Of a stretch of 64,000 nt of DNA, positions 10,037-19,200 are shown piece after piece. The translations under genes were made by a program, and so were the position numbers. The notes beneath the pieces were generated by a model, which did no database searches, had not been told where the DNA came from, and saw only the letters and a list, made by a program, of their open reading frames with translations. Source of the DNA: Algibacter sp045066735 (GTDB lineage Bacteria > Bacteroidota > Bacteroidia > Flavobacteriales > Flavobacteriaceae); NCBI RefSeq assembly GCF_045066735.1, contig NZ_JBISHH010000005.1, positions 1-64,000 on the forward strand. The letters are read 5' to 3'. The stretch's first letter is position 1. The number at the start of each line of letters is the position of its first letter.

Positions 10037-10561
10037 ATGTCTTTTATGCATACGTCTAAATACTTTCTTATTATTTTTTCTTTACTATTAGCTACAAGCT
10101 GTAACCATGAAACAAAAATGAGTTCAGTAAGTACTGAAAATTGGTCTAAACGCAAAGTAAATTCAACCTTATCAGATTCTTTGGAATATGGTAAATCTTA
10201 CTTATCGACATACTCGCAAATTTTTAGCATGCATGAGCATAAAACACACAATTTAACCACAATGGTTAGTTTAAGAAATACGAGCGATGTAGATACCATT
10301 TATGTGCTAAGTGCTAAGTATTTTGATACACACGGTAAGCATGTGCGCCCTTACATTGGCCATGCTATTTTTTTAGCGCCTATGGAAACCTGCGAAATTA
10401 TTATTGATGAAATTGATAACTCTGGAGGTACCGGTTCTAATTTTGTATTTGAGTGGAAAACACCTAAAGGCTGTCCAGAACCTCTATTCGAAGCAATTAT
10501 GAATTCTACTGTAGGTCAACAAGGTTTATCATTTGCAACGCAAGCAAGAAGGATTAAATAA
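10037..10561 (+). CDS. DUF3124 domain-containing lipoprotein
   Basis: I place the start at the ATG at 10037 because the upstream in-frame ATG at 9992 would add 15 residues before a complete lipoprotein signal (KYFLIIFSLLLATSC, lipobox cysteine). A further ATG at 10046 is also possible. The mature part matches the DUF3124 pattern: YLSTYSQIF near the front, a central TTMVSLRNTSDVDTIYV, then SAKYFDTHGKHVRPYIG, and a C-terminal segment with GGTGSNFVFEW. The function of the family is unknown; it is a small envelope lipoprotein. It stands alone between the OmpA operon and the next barrel gene. Confidence 0.8.
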   Translation: MSFMHTSKYFLIIFSLLLATSCNHETKMSSVSTENWSKRKVNSTLSDSLEYGKSYLSTYSQIFSMHEHKTHNLTTMVSLRNTSDVDTIYVLSAKYFDTHGKHVRPYIGHAIFLAPMETCEIIIDEIDNSGGTGSNFVFEWKTPKGCPEPLFEAIMNSTVGQQGLSFATQARRIK

Positions 10562-10774
10562 CTAACATTATACATACTACACCGGTGCTTTTACGCGAAA
10601 GAGCTCTTTAGATGAATTCTTTTTAACTCAAAAAAGTATATTACAACCGCTAACCCAATATTTCATTAAATATAATTCTAAATTTTACGTTATTGCAATG
10701 CATTTAATATGCAGAAGCAAAACAATCTTTTTACTAAAAAAGATCGTATATCAATAACAAATACTATTTAAACT

Positions 10775-11254
10775 ATGAAAAAATTATTTTTATTATCAAT
10801 TACATTATTAGGATTTACATTTGCCTCTGGCGCACAAAATATTGCCGATCACGCTTTAGGGTTGCGTCTTGGAGATAGCGATGGTCTCGGGGCAGAAATT
10901 ACATACCAACATGCTTTGGGTGATAACAATAGGATTGAAGCTGATTTAGGCTGGAGAAATGGAAATAATTACAGTGCTTTTAAATTAGCTGGTTTATACC
11001 AATGGGTATGGAATATTGAAGGTGGATTTAACTGGTATGCAGGCGCTGGCGCTGGTGTAGCATCTTTTTCTGGAAGAAATGACAGTAACTTAGATGATGA
11101 CTTTGGATTTTTTGCAGCTGGAGATGTGGGTATAGAATATGATTTTGATATTCCTTTATTAATCTCATTAGATTTTCGACCAGAAATTGGGAATAACAAC
11201 TTTACAGATAATACTGTTTTCGATATTGCATTAAGTTTAAGATATCAATTCTAA
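10775..11254 (+). CDS. Small outer-membrane beta-barrel protein, unknown function
   Basis: The 159-residue product has a Sec signal peptide (MKKLFLLSITLLGFTFASGA, cleavage before QN) and about eight amphipathic strands ending in SLRYQF, with a terminal aromatic residue as in outer-membrane barrels. Glycine-rich strands such as WYAGAGAGVASFSG and FFAAGDVGIEYDFD support an OmpW/OmpX-size barrel. No specific ligand can be inferred. It is monocistronic, with a terminator immediately downstream. The 213-bp upstream region contains only a weak hairpin (ATCTTTTT/AAAAAGAT near 10725-10744). Confidence 0.75.
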   Translation: MKKLFLLSITLLGFTFASGAQNIADHALGLRLGDSDGLGAEITYQHALGDNNRIEADLGWRNGNNYSAFKLAGLYQWVWNIEGGFNWYAGAGAGVASFSGRNDSNLDDDFGFFAAGDVGIEYDFDIPLLISLDFRPEIGNNNFTDNTVFDIALSLRYQF

Positions 11255-11281
11255 TTCATTTAGATATCAATAATAAAATTT

Positions 11282-11307
11282 AAGCGTCTTTTTTAAGGCG
11301 CTTTTTT
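11282..11307. terminator. Terminator between convergent genes
   Basis: The sequence AAGCGTCTT - TTTT - AAGGCGCTT forms a 9-bp stem with one G-T wobble, followed by a T-run on the plus strand. It sits between the end of the barrel gene and the end of the minus-strand operon. Confidence 0.7.
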
Positions 11308-11338
11308 ATGCTGAAAAATTAGGCATTATTATATCGGC

Positions 11339-12832
11339 CTACTCCATTTCAACATTACTATACTTTGCATTTATAATAATACTTTTTCCGCTAGATCCAC
11401 TTTTAGAAAAAGAAGAGGACGATTGATTTTTAGCTGATTGATTTGGATGCGAGAATTTAGAATAACTTCCCTTGTATTGCACACTAGCATCTACATTGGG
11501 TAATTTAATAAAGGCATTGCTATTTTGAAGAATAATGTTTAAGTTACTAAAACTATCTTCTATTTTAGAAATATTTAAATCACCAATATTTCCATCAATT
11601 ATAGCACTACCGCATAATTTTTCGATATCGATATTAGATGATGTGGCATTTAAAACTAATTGCTTTACCTCTCTTATTTCAGCATTGTTTACGTAATTTA
11701 GATTCAGTTCTCCTAAATTCCAGAATTCTACATTTACCGGCGAATAAGAAGCATTAATGGAAGTAGAACTCCCATTAACGCTATATGCTTTAAATTTTGA
11801 ATGTGATAAATTAGCTTTTAAATCACTAACATTAGTGGCAAATTCTACTTCACCATATTTAATATTAACTTTTAACTTGGCATGGTTTGGCATTTTTATT
11901 TTAATAGTTTTCTTTATATTAGAATCACCATGCCCTTTCATTAATTTTTCAACTTCTTTATGGCGGTTTTTCATTAAAGTTGCACGTTCTTCTTGGCGTT
12001 CTCTATTGGCCTCAACTCGCTTACCTTGCGCTTCAACACGATTGGCTTGCGCCTCAATACGCTCTGCTTGTGCTTCCATTTGCGCTCCAAAACGTTCTCC
12101 CCAAGCTTCCATTTTCTCTTCAAAATCGCCTTCATTAAATCGTTCCTCAAAAGCTTCTCCCCAGGCTTCCATACGCTTGCCAAACTTCTCTCCCCATTCT
12201 TCTCCAAATTTTTCGCCCCAAGCTTCCATTTTAGCTTCAAAATCTTTTCCATAAGTGGCTTCAAATTTTTCTTCATACTTTTTTAAATACTTCTCACCAT
12301 CCTGTTTATAGGCTTCATAGTCAAACTCCATGGCATGTGCGCCTGCCGGAAGTTCTGGTAATTGAGGCATTTCTGGCATAGCCGGAATTTCAGGCACATC
12401 TACAGTTAAACCGTTCATGATAGCTTGAGGTAAATCGGCCAATTCGTATTTTAATTCGTCAAAAATTATGGTTAATAAATCGCCATCGCTGTCATTATTC
12501 TTTTCAACCCAAACCACATTAGGGTTTGATTTATTTGTATTTATCGAAACCTTATCAAAAGTGGCATCAATATCAACATCCCAAGATTTCAAAACACTTT
12601 TAAGCGCTTCTTCCGATATTTTTTCACCTTCAACATAGGCTTCAATTTCAATGGTGTTTTTATTCCATGTATCGAAAACAACATTACAATGGCTTGTGTT
12701 TAAATCGATAACTACATCTTTATTTACCTTAATACTTTGCTCTAGTTTTGTTAACTTTTGTTGTCCAAAAGCACTTGCTGTTAAAACAAAACACAGTATT
12801 AATAATTTAATTTTTATAATTGTACTATTCAT
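11339..12832 (-). CDS. Secreted protein with Trp/Gly/Glu-rich repeat segment, third gene of an ECF sigma operon
   Basis: The 497-residue protein has a signal peptide (about 1-23, ending SAFGQQ). An N-terminal part about 150 residues long (KLEQSIKVNKDVVIDLNTS) is followed by a Pro/Met-rich linker (IPAMPEMPQLPELPA) and a charged helical segment (about 175-300) with imperfect repeats of MEAWGExFGE type that decay into AERIEAQANRVEAQ. The C-terminal half (about 310-495) has alternating strands like DUF4097-type putative adhesins (FATNVSDLKANLSHSKFKAY, NASYSPVNVEFW). It starts 12 bp after the anti-sigma gene and is almost certainly co-transcribed. Function is unknown; a periplasmic or surface stress-response protein is my inference. 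Confidence 0.75.
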   Translation of the reverse strand: MNSTIIKIKLLILCFVLTASAFGQQKLTKLEQSIKVNKDVVIDLNTSHCNVVFDTWNKNTIEIEAYVEGEKISEEALKSVLKSWDVDIDATFDKVSINTNKSNPNVVWVEKNNDSDGDLLTIIFDELKYELADLPQAIMNGLTVDVPEIPAMPEMPQLPELPAGAHAMEFDYEAYKQDGEKYLKKYEEKFEATYGKDFEAKMEAWGEKFGEEWGEKFGKRMEAWGEAFEERFNEGDFEEKMEAWGERFGAQMEAQAERIEAQANRVEAQGKRVEANRERQEERATLMKNRHKEVEKLMKGHGDSNIKKTIKIKMPNHAKLKVNIKYGEVEFATNVSDLKANLSHSKFKAYSVNGSSTSINASYSPVNVEFWNLGELNLNYVNNAEIREVKQLVLNATSSNIDIEKLCGSAIIDGNIGDLNISKIEDSFSNLNIILQNSNAFIKLPNVDASVQYKGSYSKFSHPNQSAKNQSSSSFSKSGSSGKSIIINAKYSNVEME

Positions 12833-12844
12833 TTTTTGATTGAT

Positions 12845-13429
12845 TTAGATTGATTGTTCTTTTTCTGATAAAGTATCAGATGATTTCATTTCTTTTAATT
12901 GTGTGCGTAATCGATACATTAAATTTAATCTGAATTTTAAATTATCAATTAATGCATTCACTGTTAATTCCGATGGTCCAGACTCTGTAAGGTCTAACGA
13001 TAATCGCTTGTATTCTTTATCCAATTCGTCTAACTGCGCCAAATACCCATCGAATAATTCTTTGGTTTCTGGCGTGTATTTCATTTTAGATAATTCTAAA
13101 TTAATACTCGCTAAATAATAGTCTTCCACTTTTTTAAGTCCTGGAGATACATCACCTAAAGTTTTTGTTTCCGTTATCTTTGTAGTTGCAACAGTCTCAA
13201 TAGTCTCGGTGGTTTCAATGTCTCCGTCAAAAAAGCAATAAGCACCAAAACTTAAACCTAAAAACACAACAGCACTAGCTGCAATTTGCAACCACCCCAA
13301 ACCAGATTTTTTAGGAGCTTCAGGTAAAGCCTTATCTAATTTTTCAAGAAAGCGCGCTTCATGCTTGGTTGGCATTTCATCATGTACAACCTTTTCATTC
13401 TTAAATAAGTCTCTAATATCTTGTGCCAT
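12845..13429 (-). CDS. Putative membrane anti-sigma factor
   Basis: The 194-residue protein has a short N-terminal cytoplasmic segment (DIRDLFKNEK, HEARFLEKLDKALP), a single transmembrane helix at about 45-66 (LQIAASAVVFLGLSFGAYCFF), and a C-terminal helical, charged domain. Its start overlaps the 3' end of the sigma factor gene by 17 bp. The topology and position are those of anti-sigma partners of Bacteroidota ECF factors, but no zinc-binding anti-sigma motif is visible, so the role is inferred from context. Confidence 0.7.
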   Translation of the reverse strand: MAQDIRDLFKNEKVVHDEMPTKHEARFLEKLDKALPEAPKKSGLGWLQIAASAVVFLGLSFGAYCFFDGDIETTETIETVATTKITETKTLGDVSPGLKKVEDYYLASINLELSKMKYTPETKELFDGYLAQLDELDKEYKRLSLDLTESGPSELTVNALIDNLKFRLNLMYRLRTQLKEMKSSDTLSEKEQSI

Positions 13430-13964
13430 TATTTTTGTGTATTAATAGTTCTTGTAATTTTAATTTTCCCCGCGATAGTTGCGTTCTCGATGCTACTTGT
13501 GTTATGTTTAAAATTTCAGATATTTCCTGATGGTCGTATCCTTCAATTAAATATAACATTACCACATATTGATATTTTTGCGATAATTTATTAATAGCTT
13601 CTTTTACATCATGCAACGTTACCGCATCGTCAACTAACCATTTGTCGTCTTTTGTAGTATCAATCACTTTCAGGTGCACCTCTTCTAGTTCCACAAGTTC
13701 TTGCTTTTTAGATTTCAAGAAATCGATACTTTTATTAACAACAATACGTTTTAACCAAGCTCCAAAAGTAACTTCCGCTTTATACTGATCCAGTTTTGTA
13801 AATGCTTTTATAAAAGCTTCCTGCACCACATCTTCAGCATCGTTCGCATCTTTTAAAAATCGTTTAGCAACAATATACATACCGTCGCAGTACTGGTTGT
13901 ATAACTGCAATTGCGCTTTCCGATTGTTTTGTTTACATTTTTCAATAATGTCAACTTGAAACAT
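13413..13964 (-). CDS. RNA polymerase sigma-70 factor, ECF subfamily
   Basis: The 183-residue product has region 2 at about 10-80 (NQYCDGMYIVAKRFLKDANDAEDVVQEAFIK, GAWLKRIVVNKSIDFLK) and region 4 at about 115-175 (LSQKYQYVVMLYLIEGYDHQEISEIL, TQVASRTQLSRGKLKLQELL). These are the two domains of a group 4 sigma factor. It is the first gene of a three-gene minus-strand operon with a putative anti-sigma and a secreted repeat protein. Autoregulation from the 202-bp divergent intergenic region would be usual, but I cannot identify its target promoter. Confidence 0.93.
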   Translation of the reverse strand: MFQVDIIEKCKQNNRKAQLQLYNQYCDGMYIVAKRFLKDANDAEDVVQEAFIKAFTKLDQYKAEVTFGAWLKRIVVNKSIDFLKSKKQELVELEEVHLKVIDTTKDDKWLVDDAVTLHDVKEAINKLSQKYQYVVMLYLIEGYDHQEISEILNITQVASRTQLSRGKLKLQELLIHKNNGTRY

Positions 13965-14166
13965 ACTAATTTTGCTTTTGGTTGGTTAGGCCAATTTATC
14001 ATTATATTGGCTTAGGTTCGTTTAAAAGACGACAAAAAAAACAAAGTGTTGCAAAAACTATTAAATTTTACTTAAAATATACCAAATTGCTACAAATGTG
14101 CGTTAGGAATTTTAGTAATCAATACTTTTTAAAGTATCTTTATTGCCTCAATAAATTGCTCCATAA

Positions 14167-14721
14167 ATGAACACCTTTTTAAAACGCGTATTAATATCAT
14201 TATCTGTAATCGCTTTAGCTTTATTTTTATATTCTACTTTTGTTGAAAATATATTCGCACCACGTTTAAGTCCTAAAGACACAGTAAAGTTCGAGTTGAA
14301 CGACTTAGAACTTAAAGTGTTCTACAACCGACCGTCTAAGAAAAATCGTGATATTTTTGGAGCCTTGGTACCTTTTAATAAAGTATGGCGTACAGGAGCC
14401 AACGAGGCAACAACTTTTGAAACTAATAGAACTCTAGAAGTTATGGGTATGCCTTTACCTGCAGGAAAATACACGTTATGGACTGTTCCAAAAGATTCAG
14501 TTTGGACCGTGATTTTTAATACAAAACAATATTCTTGGGGTGTCGATTCTGAAATGAAACCTATGTGGGATCCTAATTATGATGCCTTGAGTATAGAAGT
14601 TCCTGTACATGATTTAAGTAAACCTGTAGAACAATTTACTATCGCTTTTGATAATTCTACCGACGATTTATTTTTAACCATGGCTTGGGATGTGGTTAAA
14701 GTTTCTGTGCCTTTAAAATAA
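14167..14721 (+). CDS. DUF2911 domain-containing protein
   Basis: The 184-residue protein starts with a membrane anchor or uncleaved signal (about residues 5-28). The rest is the DUF2911 domain: RLSPKDTVKFELNDLELKVFYNRPSKK, RDIFGALVPFNKVWRTGANEAT, LPAGKYTLWTVP, FNTKQYSWGVD. The domain is common in Bacteroidota as a secreted or anchored beta-rich protein of unknown function. It faces the divergent sigma operon across 202 bp. Confidence 0.85.
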   Translation: MNTFLKRVLISLSVIALALFLYSTFVENIFAPRLSPKDTVKFELNDLELKVFYNRPSKKNRDIFGALVPFNKVWRTGANEATTFETNRTLEVMGMPLPAGKYTLWTVPKDSVWTVIFNTKQYSWGVDSEMKPMWDPNYDALSIEVPVHDLSKPVEQFTIAFDNSTDDLFLTMAWDVVKVSVPLK

Positions 14722-14801
14722 TTTTACTTTAAATTGTTCAAAAAAAAAATCAAAATATCTTATTGAATAAATTTGTAAATTGAAGTTCCAAAAGGAATAT
14801 T

Positions 14802-15887
14802 TTGACAAAAAAAAACAAATCGGCACTTTCTGAGCATACCGGAATTTCTTCACCAGAAATTTCAAATACTAATGCTATTAAGCTTTTCAAAGCTAAACGA
14901 AACGCAAAAGTTGATACCAATACTTTAGTATCCTCTATCCTTAATCAAAACATATCAGCTTTAAGTAGAGCGATTACTTTAGTGGAAAGTGAAAGTCAAA
15001 AACACTTAAATAAAGCAAATACTATAGTAAAAGCTTGTTTACCATATGCCAACAAATCCATCAGAATAGGTATTACAGGTGTTCCTGGCGTTGGAAAAAG
15101 TACTTTTATTGAAGCCTTCGGAAACTATTTAATATCACAAGGAAAGCGTATTGCTATTTTAGCTATAGACCCAACAAGCTCCATAACTAAAGGTAGTATT
15201 TTAGGAGATAAGACCAGAATGGAAGCCTTGTCTAAAAATAAAAATGCTTTTATTCGCCCCTCTCCTTCAGGAACCTCTTTAGGTGGTGTTGCTAGAAAAA
15301 CTAGGGAAAGTATTATTTTATGTGAAGCGGCAGGGTTTGATGTGATTTTAATTGAAACTCTTGGTGTTGGGCAAAGTGAAACCACTGTACATAGTATGAT
15401 TGATTTTTTCTTACTACTTAAATTGGCTGGTGCTGGCGATGAACTTCAAGGAATAAAACGTGGCATTATTGAAATGGCAGATGCTATTGCTATTAATAAA
15501 GCTGATGGTGAGAACCTGAAACAAGCTAAACTGGCCAAAGTTGAATTTAGCCGTGCGCTTCACCTCTATCCCGCCAAAACTTCCCAATGGACTCCAAAAG
15601 TGATGCTGTGCAGTGCTTTAAAAAATGAAGGCATTACAGCTATTTGGAAATTAATACTAGATTATAAAAAGACAACAACCTCTAACAATTATTTTGAAGC
15701 TCATAGAATCGAACAAAATAAATTCTGGCTTATTCAAACCATTGAAAACGAATTAAAACGGTCTTTCTTCAATAAAAAAGAAATACAAGAAGAACTCGAA
15801 AAGCAGTTAAAACTTATTGAAACCAACCAAACCACACCATTTGTTGCAGCCGATTATTTACTCAGCCTTAATAAATCGCTTCAATAA
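14802..15887 (+). CDS. meaB: Methylmalonyl-CoA mutase-associated GTPase MeaB
   Basis: This 361-residue G3E-type P-loop GTPase acts as chaperone of the B12-dependent methylmalonyl-CoA mutase, gating cofactor loading and protecting the enzyme. Visible motifs are the Walker A GVPGVGKST (93-101), AIDPTSS in switch I, ETLGVGQSE in the Walker B/switch II region (most homologues have ETVGVGQSE), and NKAD for guanine recognition. The start is TTG at 14802: an in-frame stop lies 21 bp upstream and no ATG precedes the conserved part; AAGGA sits just before it. The mutase genes are not in the window. The 3' end overlaps the convergent PAP2 gene by 30 bp. Confidence 0.93.
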   Translation: MTKKNKSALSEHTGISSPEISNTNAIKLFKAKRNAKVDTNTLVSSILNQNISALSRAITLVESESQKHLNKANTIVKACLPYANKSIRIGITGVPGVGKSTFIEAFGNYLISQGKRIAILAIDPTSSITKGSILGDKTRMEALSKNKNAFIRPSPSGTSLGGVARKTRESIILCEAAGFDVILIETLGVGQSETTVHSMIDFFLLLKLAGAGDELQGIKRGIIEMADAIAINKADGENLKQAKLAKVEFSRALHLYPAKTSQWTPKVMLCSALKNEGITAIWKLILDYKKTTTSNNYFEAHRIEQNKFWLIQTIENELKRSFFNKKEIQEELEKQLKLIETNQTTPFVAADYLLSLNKSLQ

Positions 15888-16430
15888 AAGTTGCGCAATT
15901 TTATAGAATAAAACTCCGGATAGTGCTCCAAAAGTTAAGCCACATAAAATATCTAACGGATAATGCACACCCACATAAATTCTGCTAAGGGCAACCACAC
16001 CACTCCAAAATACCATAATAAAAATTAAATTTTTATAAAATGGTTTAAGTGTTAAACCTGCAAAAACAGCCGCTGCCATGGTGTTAGATGCATGCCCAGA
16101 AAAGAAACCATACTTACCACAACGTACAGCAATAAAGCGAACTCTATCTACTAAATCTGCAGCACCGCAAGGTCTAGGACGCTCAAATCCGCGCTTAAAC
16201 ACATTAGTAATTTGGTCCGTAAAAGTCACCATTAAAGCTATTACAACCACAAAAACTAATAAAGATTTTAAGCCAAACTTTTTATAAAGTAAATATAGTA
16301 AAACGGCATACAAAGGGATAAACGTGAGTTTATCTGTAATCGCTAACCACATGCCGTCCCAAGTTTCGGAACCCAAACTGTTAAGGAAAACAAATAATTC
16401 TGTGTCGTAATATAAAAGCTTATCTATCAT
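15858..16430 (-). CDS. PAP2 family phosphatase
   Basis: This integral-membrane phosphatase of the PAP2 superfamily probably acts on undecaprenyl or phosphatidylglycerol phosphates at the periplasmic face. The three conserved motifs are present: KRGFERPRP (motif 1), SGHASNTMA (motif 2) and SRIYVGVHYPLD (motif 3), with several hydrophobic segments between. I use the ATG at 16430 (MIDKLLYYDTELFVFLN) because the 25 residues of the longer frame from 16505 look like untranslated sequence. It overlaps the convergent meaB end by 30 bp. Confidence 0.88.
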   Translation of the reverse strand: MIDKLLYYDTELFVFLNSLGSETWDGMWLAITDKLTFIPLYAVLLYLLYKKFGLKSLLVFVVVIALMVTFTDQITNVFKRGFERPRPCGAADLVDRVRFIAVRCGKYGFFSGHASNTMAAAVFAGLTLKPFYKNLIFIMVFWSGVVALSRIYVGVHYPLDILCGLTFGALSGVLFYKIAQLLLKRFIKAE

Positions 16431-16544
16431 TAATATAGTATTTGGCGTTACCACAAGGGTCGGGCTTTCGGCAGTCGCTTTTTTGTGTTGCATAGGTGCA
16501 ACCACACAAAAAGAGCTTCAACAAAGCCTCAATCCCTAACGCTA

Positions 16545-16772
16545 TTATTCGTCGTACTTAGCAACTTCCGCATCATAAAAAGCAGTAGCTTCTTTAATGG
16601 CATTTTCAGTTTCAGTTTCTAATTCCGCCTGATCTTCATCATCAAAATCTTCAAACCACTCTACATCATCATCTTCTAAGTTAATTATAAACCTTGGAAA
16701 TTCAGTGTGAATTACAAAAATGGCATTCGGATATTCCGTATTGTCGCCTAATATAAATTTTGGTAGTGTCAT
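16545..16772 (-). CDS. Small acidic conserved protein
   Basis: The 75-residue product is strongly acidic (DDDVEWFEDFDDEDQAELETE) after a beta-like N-terminus (FILGDNTEYPNAIFVIHTEFPRF). I do not recognise a named family with certainty. It lies 14 bp downstream of the MATE transporter gene on the same strand and is likely co-transcribed. Its coding status is supported by a proper ATG, in-frame length, and conserved-looking composition. Confidence 0.65.
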   Translation of the reverse strand: MTLPKFILGDNTEYPNAIFVIHTEFPRFIINLEDDDVEWFEDFDDEDQAELETETENAIKEATAFYDAEVAKYDE

Positions 16773-16786
16773 TTTAAATTGAATTG

Positions 16787-18163
16787 TTACTTATTGGACA
16801 AAATTAACCTTTTTGATAAATAATTGAACCTTAAAAACAATAAAATAGATGCCGTTGTTAAACCTGCCAATAAACCTAGCCAAATGCCAAAACTACCGTA
16901 AGCATCTTCTTTACCATAAATCCAGCTTATAGGAAACCCTATAATCCAGTAAGCAATAAAAACGAGAATCATCGGTATTTTTACATCTTGTAGTCCTCTT
17001 AAAGCTCCCAAAAATACCACTTGTATACTATCACTTATCTGAAAAATTGCTGCCGCAACCATCAATTTTGATGCAATAGTAACAACTTCATTATTATCGG
17101 CAAAGTTTTTTACATCATCTAAATCTACATACAGTTTTGGTAAATAATCATGAAAAGCAAAAAACATTAAGGCAAAACCAAAGGCGATGATTACACCTAA
17201 TAAAAATATTGAAAATGCAATACGTCTTAAATCCACGTATTTCTTAAGTCCTTTTTGATTGCCTACACGTACCATACAAGCCACACTTAATCCCATGGCT
17301 ACCATAAACGTCATAGAAGCCAAGTTTAATGCAATCTGGTTCGCAGCTTGCGGATTTTTACCCAACAACCCACTAAGCCAAATAGCGGCCGTGAAAATGG
17401 CCACCTCAAAAAACATTTGCATAGCGCTTGGTGTACCCAAGTTAATAATTTTTTTCAGCATTAATTTATCGAGTACAAAAAGCTTAATATTGGTAACAAA
17501 TTCTTTAGATTTATCTTTTCTTTTTAGCAAAAACCATAAATACCAAACCATTACAATTCTGGACGCTAAAGTTCCATAAGCCGCACCAACAATACCCATT
17601 TCTGGGAAACCAAATTTTCCAAAAATTAATAAATAGTTTAAAACTACGTTTACAACATTACTTAAAATGGTGGCATACATAGGGTACTTGGTTAAAGATA
17701 AACCATCACTAAATTGTTTAAAAGCTTGAAAAATAATTAAAGGAATAAGCGAAAAAGCAACTAAATCTAAATACGGAATAGCTAACTCTACAACCTCTAT
17801 AGGTTGCTTCATTAAATACATTAATGGCTTTGCAAAAAATACAACCAAAAATAACGCCAATCCTAAAACAGTACATAGAAATAAACCGTGTTTAAAAGAC
17901 GATTTACCTTTTAAAAAGTTCTCTTCAGCATCCGCTTCTGCTATTAAAGGTGTTATTGCTGTAGAGAAACCTATACCTAAAGACATAGCAATAAACATAA
18001 AACTATTACCTAAAGATACTGCGGCAAGCTCGGCTGTTCCTAATTGGCCAACCATAATATTATCTATAAAACTTACAAATGTATGGCCTAGCATGCCTAA
18101 CATTACTGGTGCAGCGAGTTGCCAGTTGTATTTAAATTCTTTGGTGTAATCAGTTAATTGCAT
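16787..18163 (-). CDS. MATE family efflux transporter
   Basis: This 458-residue inner-membrane multidrug/toxin extrusion protein has 12 predicted transmembrane helices. The N-terminal MATE hallmark reads APVMLGMLGHTFVSFIDNIMVGQLG followed by ELAAVSLGNSFMF, and the second half repeats the fold from about residue 235 (LGTPSAMQMFFEVAIF). Members export cationic drugs or metabolites using Na+ or H+ gradients; the substrate cannot be inferred. The ATG at 18163 gives the usual family length. Confidence 0.93.
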   Translation of the reverse strand: MQLTDYTKEFKYNWQLAAPVMLGMLGHTFVSFIDNIMVGQLGTAELAAVSLGNSFMFIAMSLGIGFSTAITPLIAEADAEENFLKGKSSFKHGLFLCTVLGLALFLVVFFAKPLMYLMKQPIEVVELAIPYLDLVAFSLIPLIIFQAFKQFSDGLSLTKYPMYATILSNVVNVVLNYLLIFGKFGFPEMGIVGAAYGTLASRIVMVWYLWFLLKRKDKSKEFVTNIKLFVLDKLMLKKIINLGTPSAMQMFFEVAIFTAAIWLSGLLGKNPQAANQIALNLASMTFMVAMGLSVACMVRVGNQKGLKKYVDLRRIAFSIFLLGVIIAFGFALMFFAFHDYLPKLYVDLDDVKNFADNNEVVTIASKLMVAAAIFQISDSIQVVFLGALRGLQDVKIPMILVFIAYWIIGFPISWIYGKEDAYGSFGIWLGLLAGLTTASILLFLRFNYLSKRLILSNK

Positions 18164-18258
18164 TCGGCAAAAGTAATCTTATGCTTTGTTTAAAGCAATT
18201 TTGTATTCTTAATTTAAAAGGAAATTTTTAAGTTTATCTCTTCAGAAAACTATAAGTT

Positions 18259-19200
18259 TTAAAGGCTAGAAATACTCAACTTTGCTTCTTCAAATTCGTT
18301 TATTATATCTGAAACAATTTGACCAACAGGCTTTATCTCATTAATAAGTCCTGCTACTTGCCCTATTTCTAGTTCCCCTTCTTCTAAATCACCTTCAAAC
18401 ATACCTTTTTTAGCGCGTCCGCGGCCTAATAAGTCTTTTAACACATCGATACTAGGAGCTGTTTTGTACAAATCTTGAACTTGATTAAAAAATGTATTCT
18501 TAATTAAGCGAACTGGCGCCAATTCCTTTAACGTTAATTGCGTATCACCTTCTTTAGCATCCACAACAACTTGTTTAAAATTTGCGTGAGCAGAACTCTC
18601 TTTACTTGCCACAAATCGACTTCCGATTTGAACGGCATCGGCTCCCAAAATCATGGTGGCAAGCATGGCTCTACCTGTCGCAATTCCGCCAGCAGCGATA
18701 AGTGGTATTTTTATTTTTTCTTTTACCATTGGAATTAATGCCAAAGTTGTCGTTTCATCTCTTCCATTATGTCCACCAGCTTCAAAGCCTTCAGCGACTA
18801 TAGCATCTACACCAGCTTCTTGAGCTTTTAAAGCAAACTTTACCGAACTTACCACATGTATCACTGTAACACCTCTATCTTGCAACCAGGAAGTCCAAGT
18901 TTTTGGGTTTCCTGCAGAAGTAAAAACAATTTTAACGCCTTCTTCAACAATAATATTCATGATGTCCTCAATATTTGGATACAACATCGGGACGTTTACT
19001 CCAAAAGGCTTAGAGGTTGCTTTTTTACATTTTTGAATGTGCTCGCGCAATACCTCAGGATACATCGACCCCGCTCCTATTAAACCTAAAATATCTGCAT
19101 TACTGGCAGCAGAAGCTAAACGCCAACCACTATTCCAAATCATTCCCGCCTGAATTATTGGGTACTTAATTCTAAAAAGTTCACTAATTCTATTCGCCAT
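18259..19200 (-). CDS. Nitronate monooxygenase
   Basis: This 313-residue FMN-dependent TIM-barrel enzyme of the 2-nitropropane dioxygenase family oxidises alkyl nitronates. Motifs: YPIIQAGMIW at the N-terminus, EGFEAGGHNGRDE carrying the candidate catalytic His, GGIATGRAMLATMILGADAVQIGSRF for phosphate/FMN binding. The start codon overlaps the stop of the upstream protease gene (TAATG), so translation is probably coupled. Some homologues are annotated as enoyl-ACP reductase FabK; the GGHNGRDE motif favours nitronate monooxygenase. Confidence 0.88.
   Translation of the reverse strand: MANRISELFRIKYPIIQAGMIWNSGWRLASAASNADILGLIGAGSMYPEVLREHIQKCKKATSKPFGVNVPMLYPNIEDIMNIIVEEGVKIVFTSAGNPKTWTSWLQDRGVTVIHVVSSVKFALKAQEAGVDAIVAEGFEAGGHNGRDETTTLALIPMVKEKIKIPLIAAGGIATGRAMLATMILGADAVQIGSRFVASKESSAHANFKQVVVDAKEGDTQLTLKELAPVRLIKNTFFNQVQDLYKTAPSIDVLKDLLGRGRAKKGMFEGDLEEGELEIGQVAGLINEIKPVGQIVSDIINEFEEAKLSISSL

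Noticed and set aside
11757..12286. Plus-strand and second minus-frame ORFs opposite the WGE-repeat gene
   Set aside because: They arise from the low-complexity repeat composition; the 497-residue frame with a signal peptide is the real gene.
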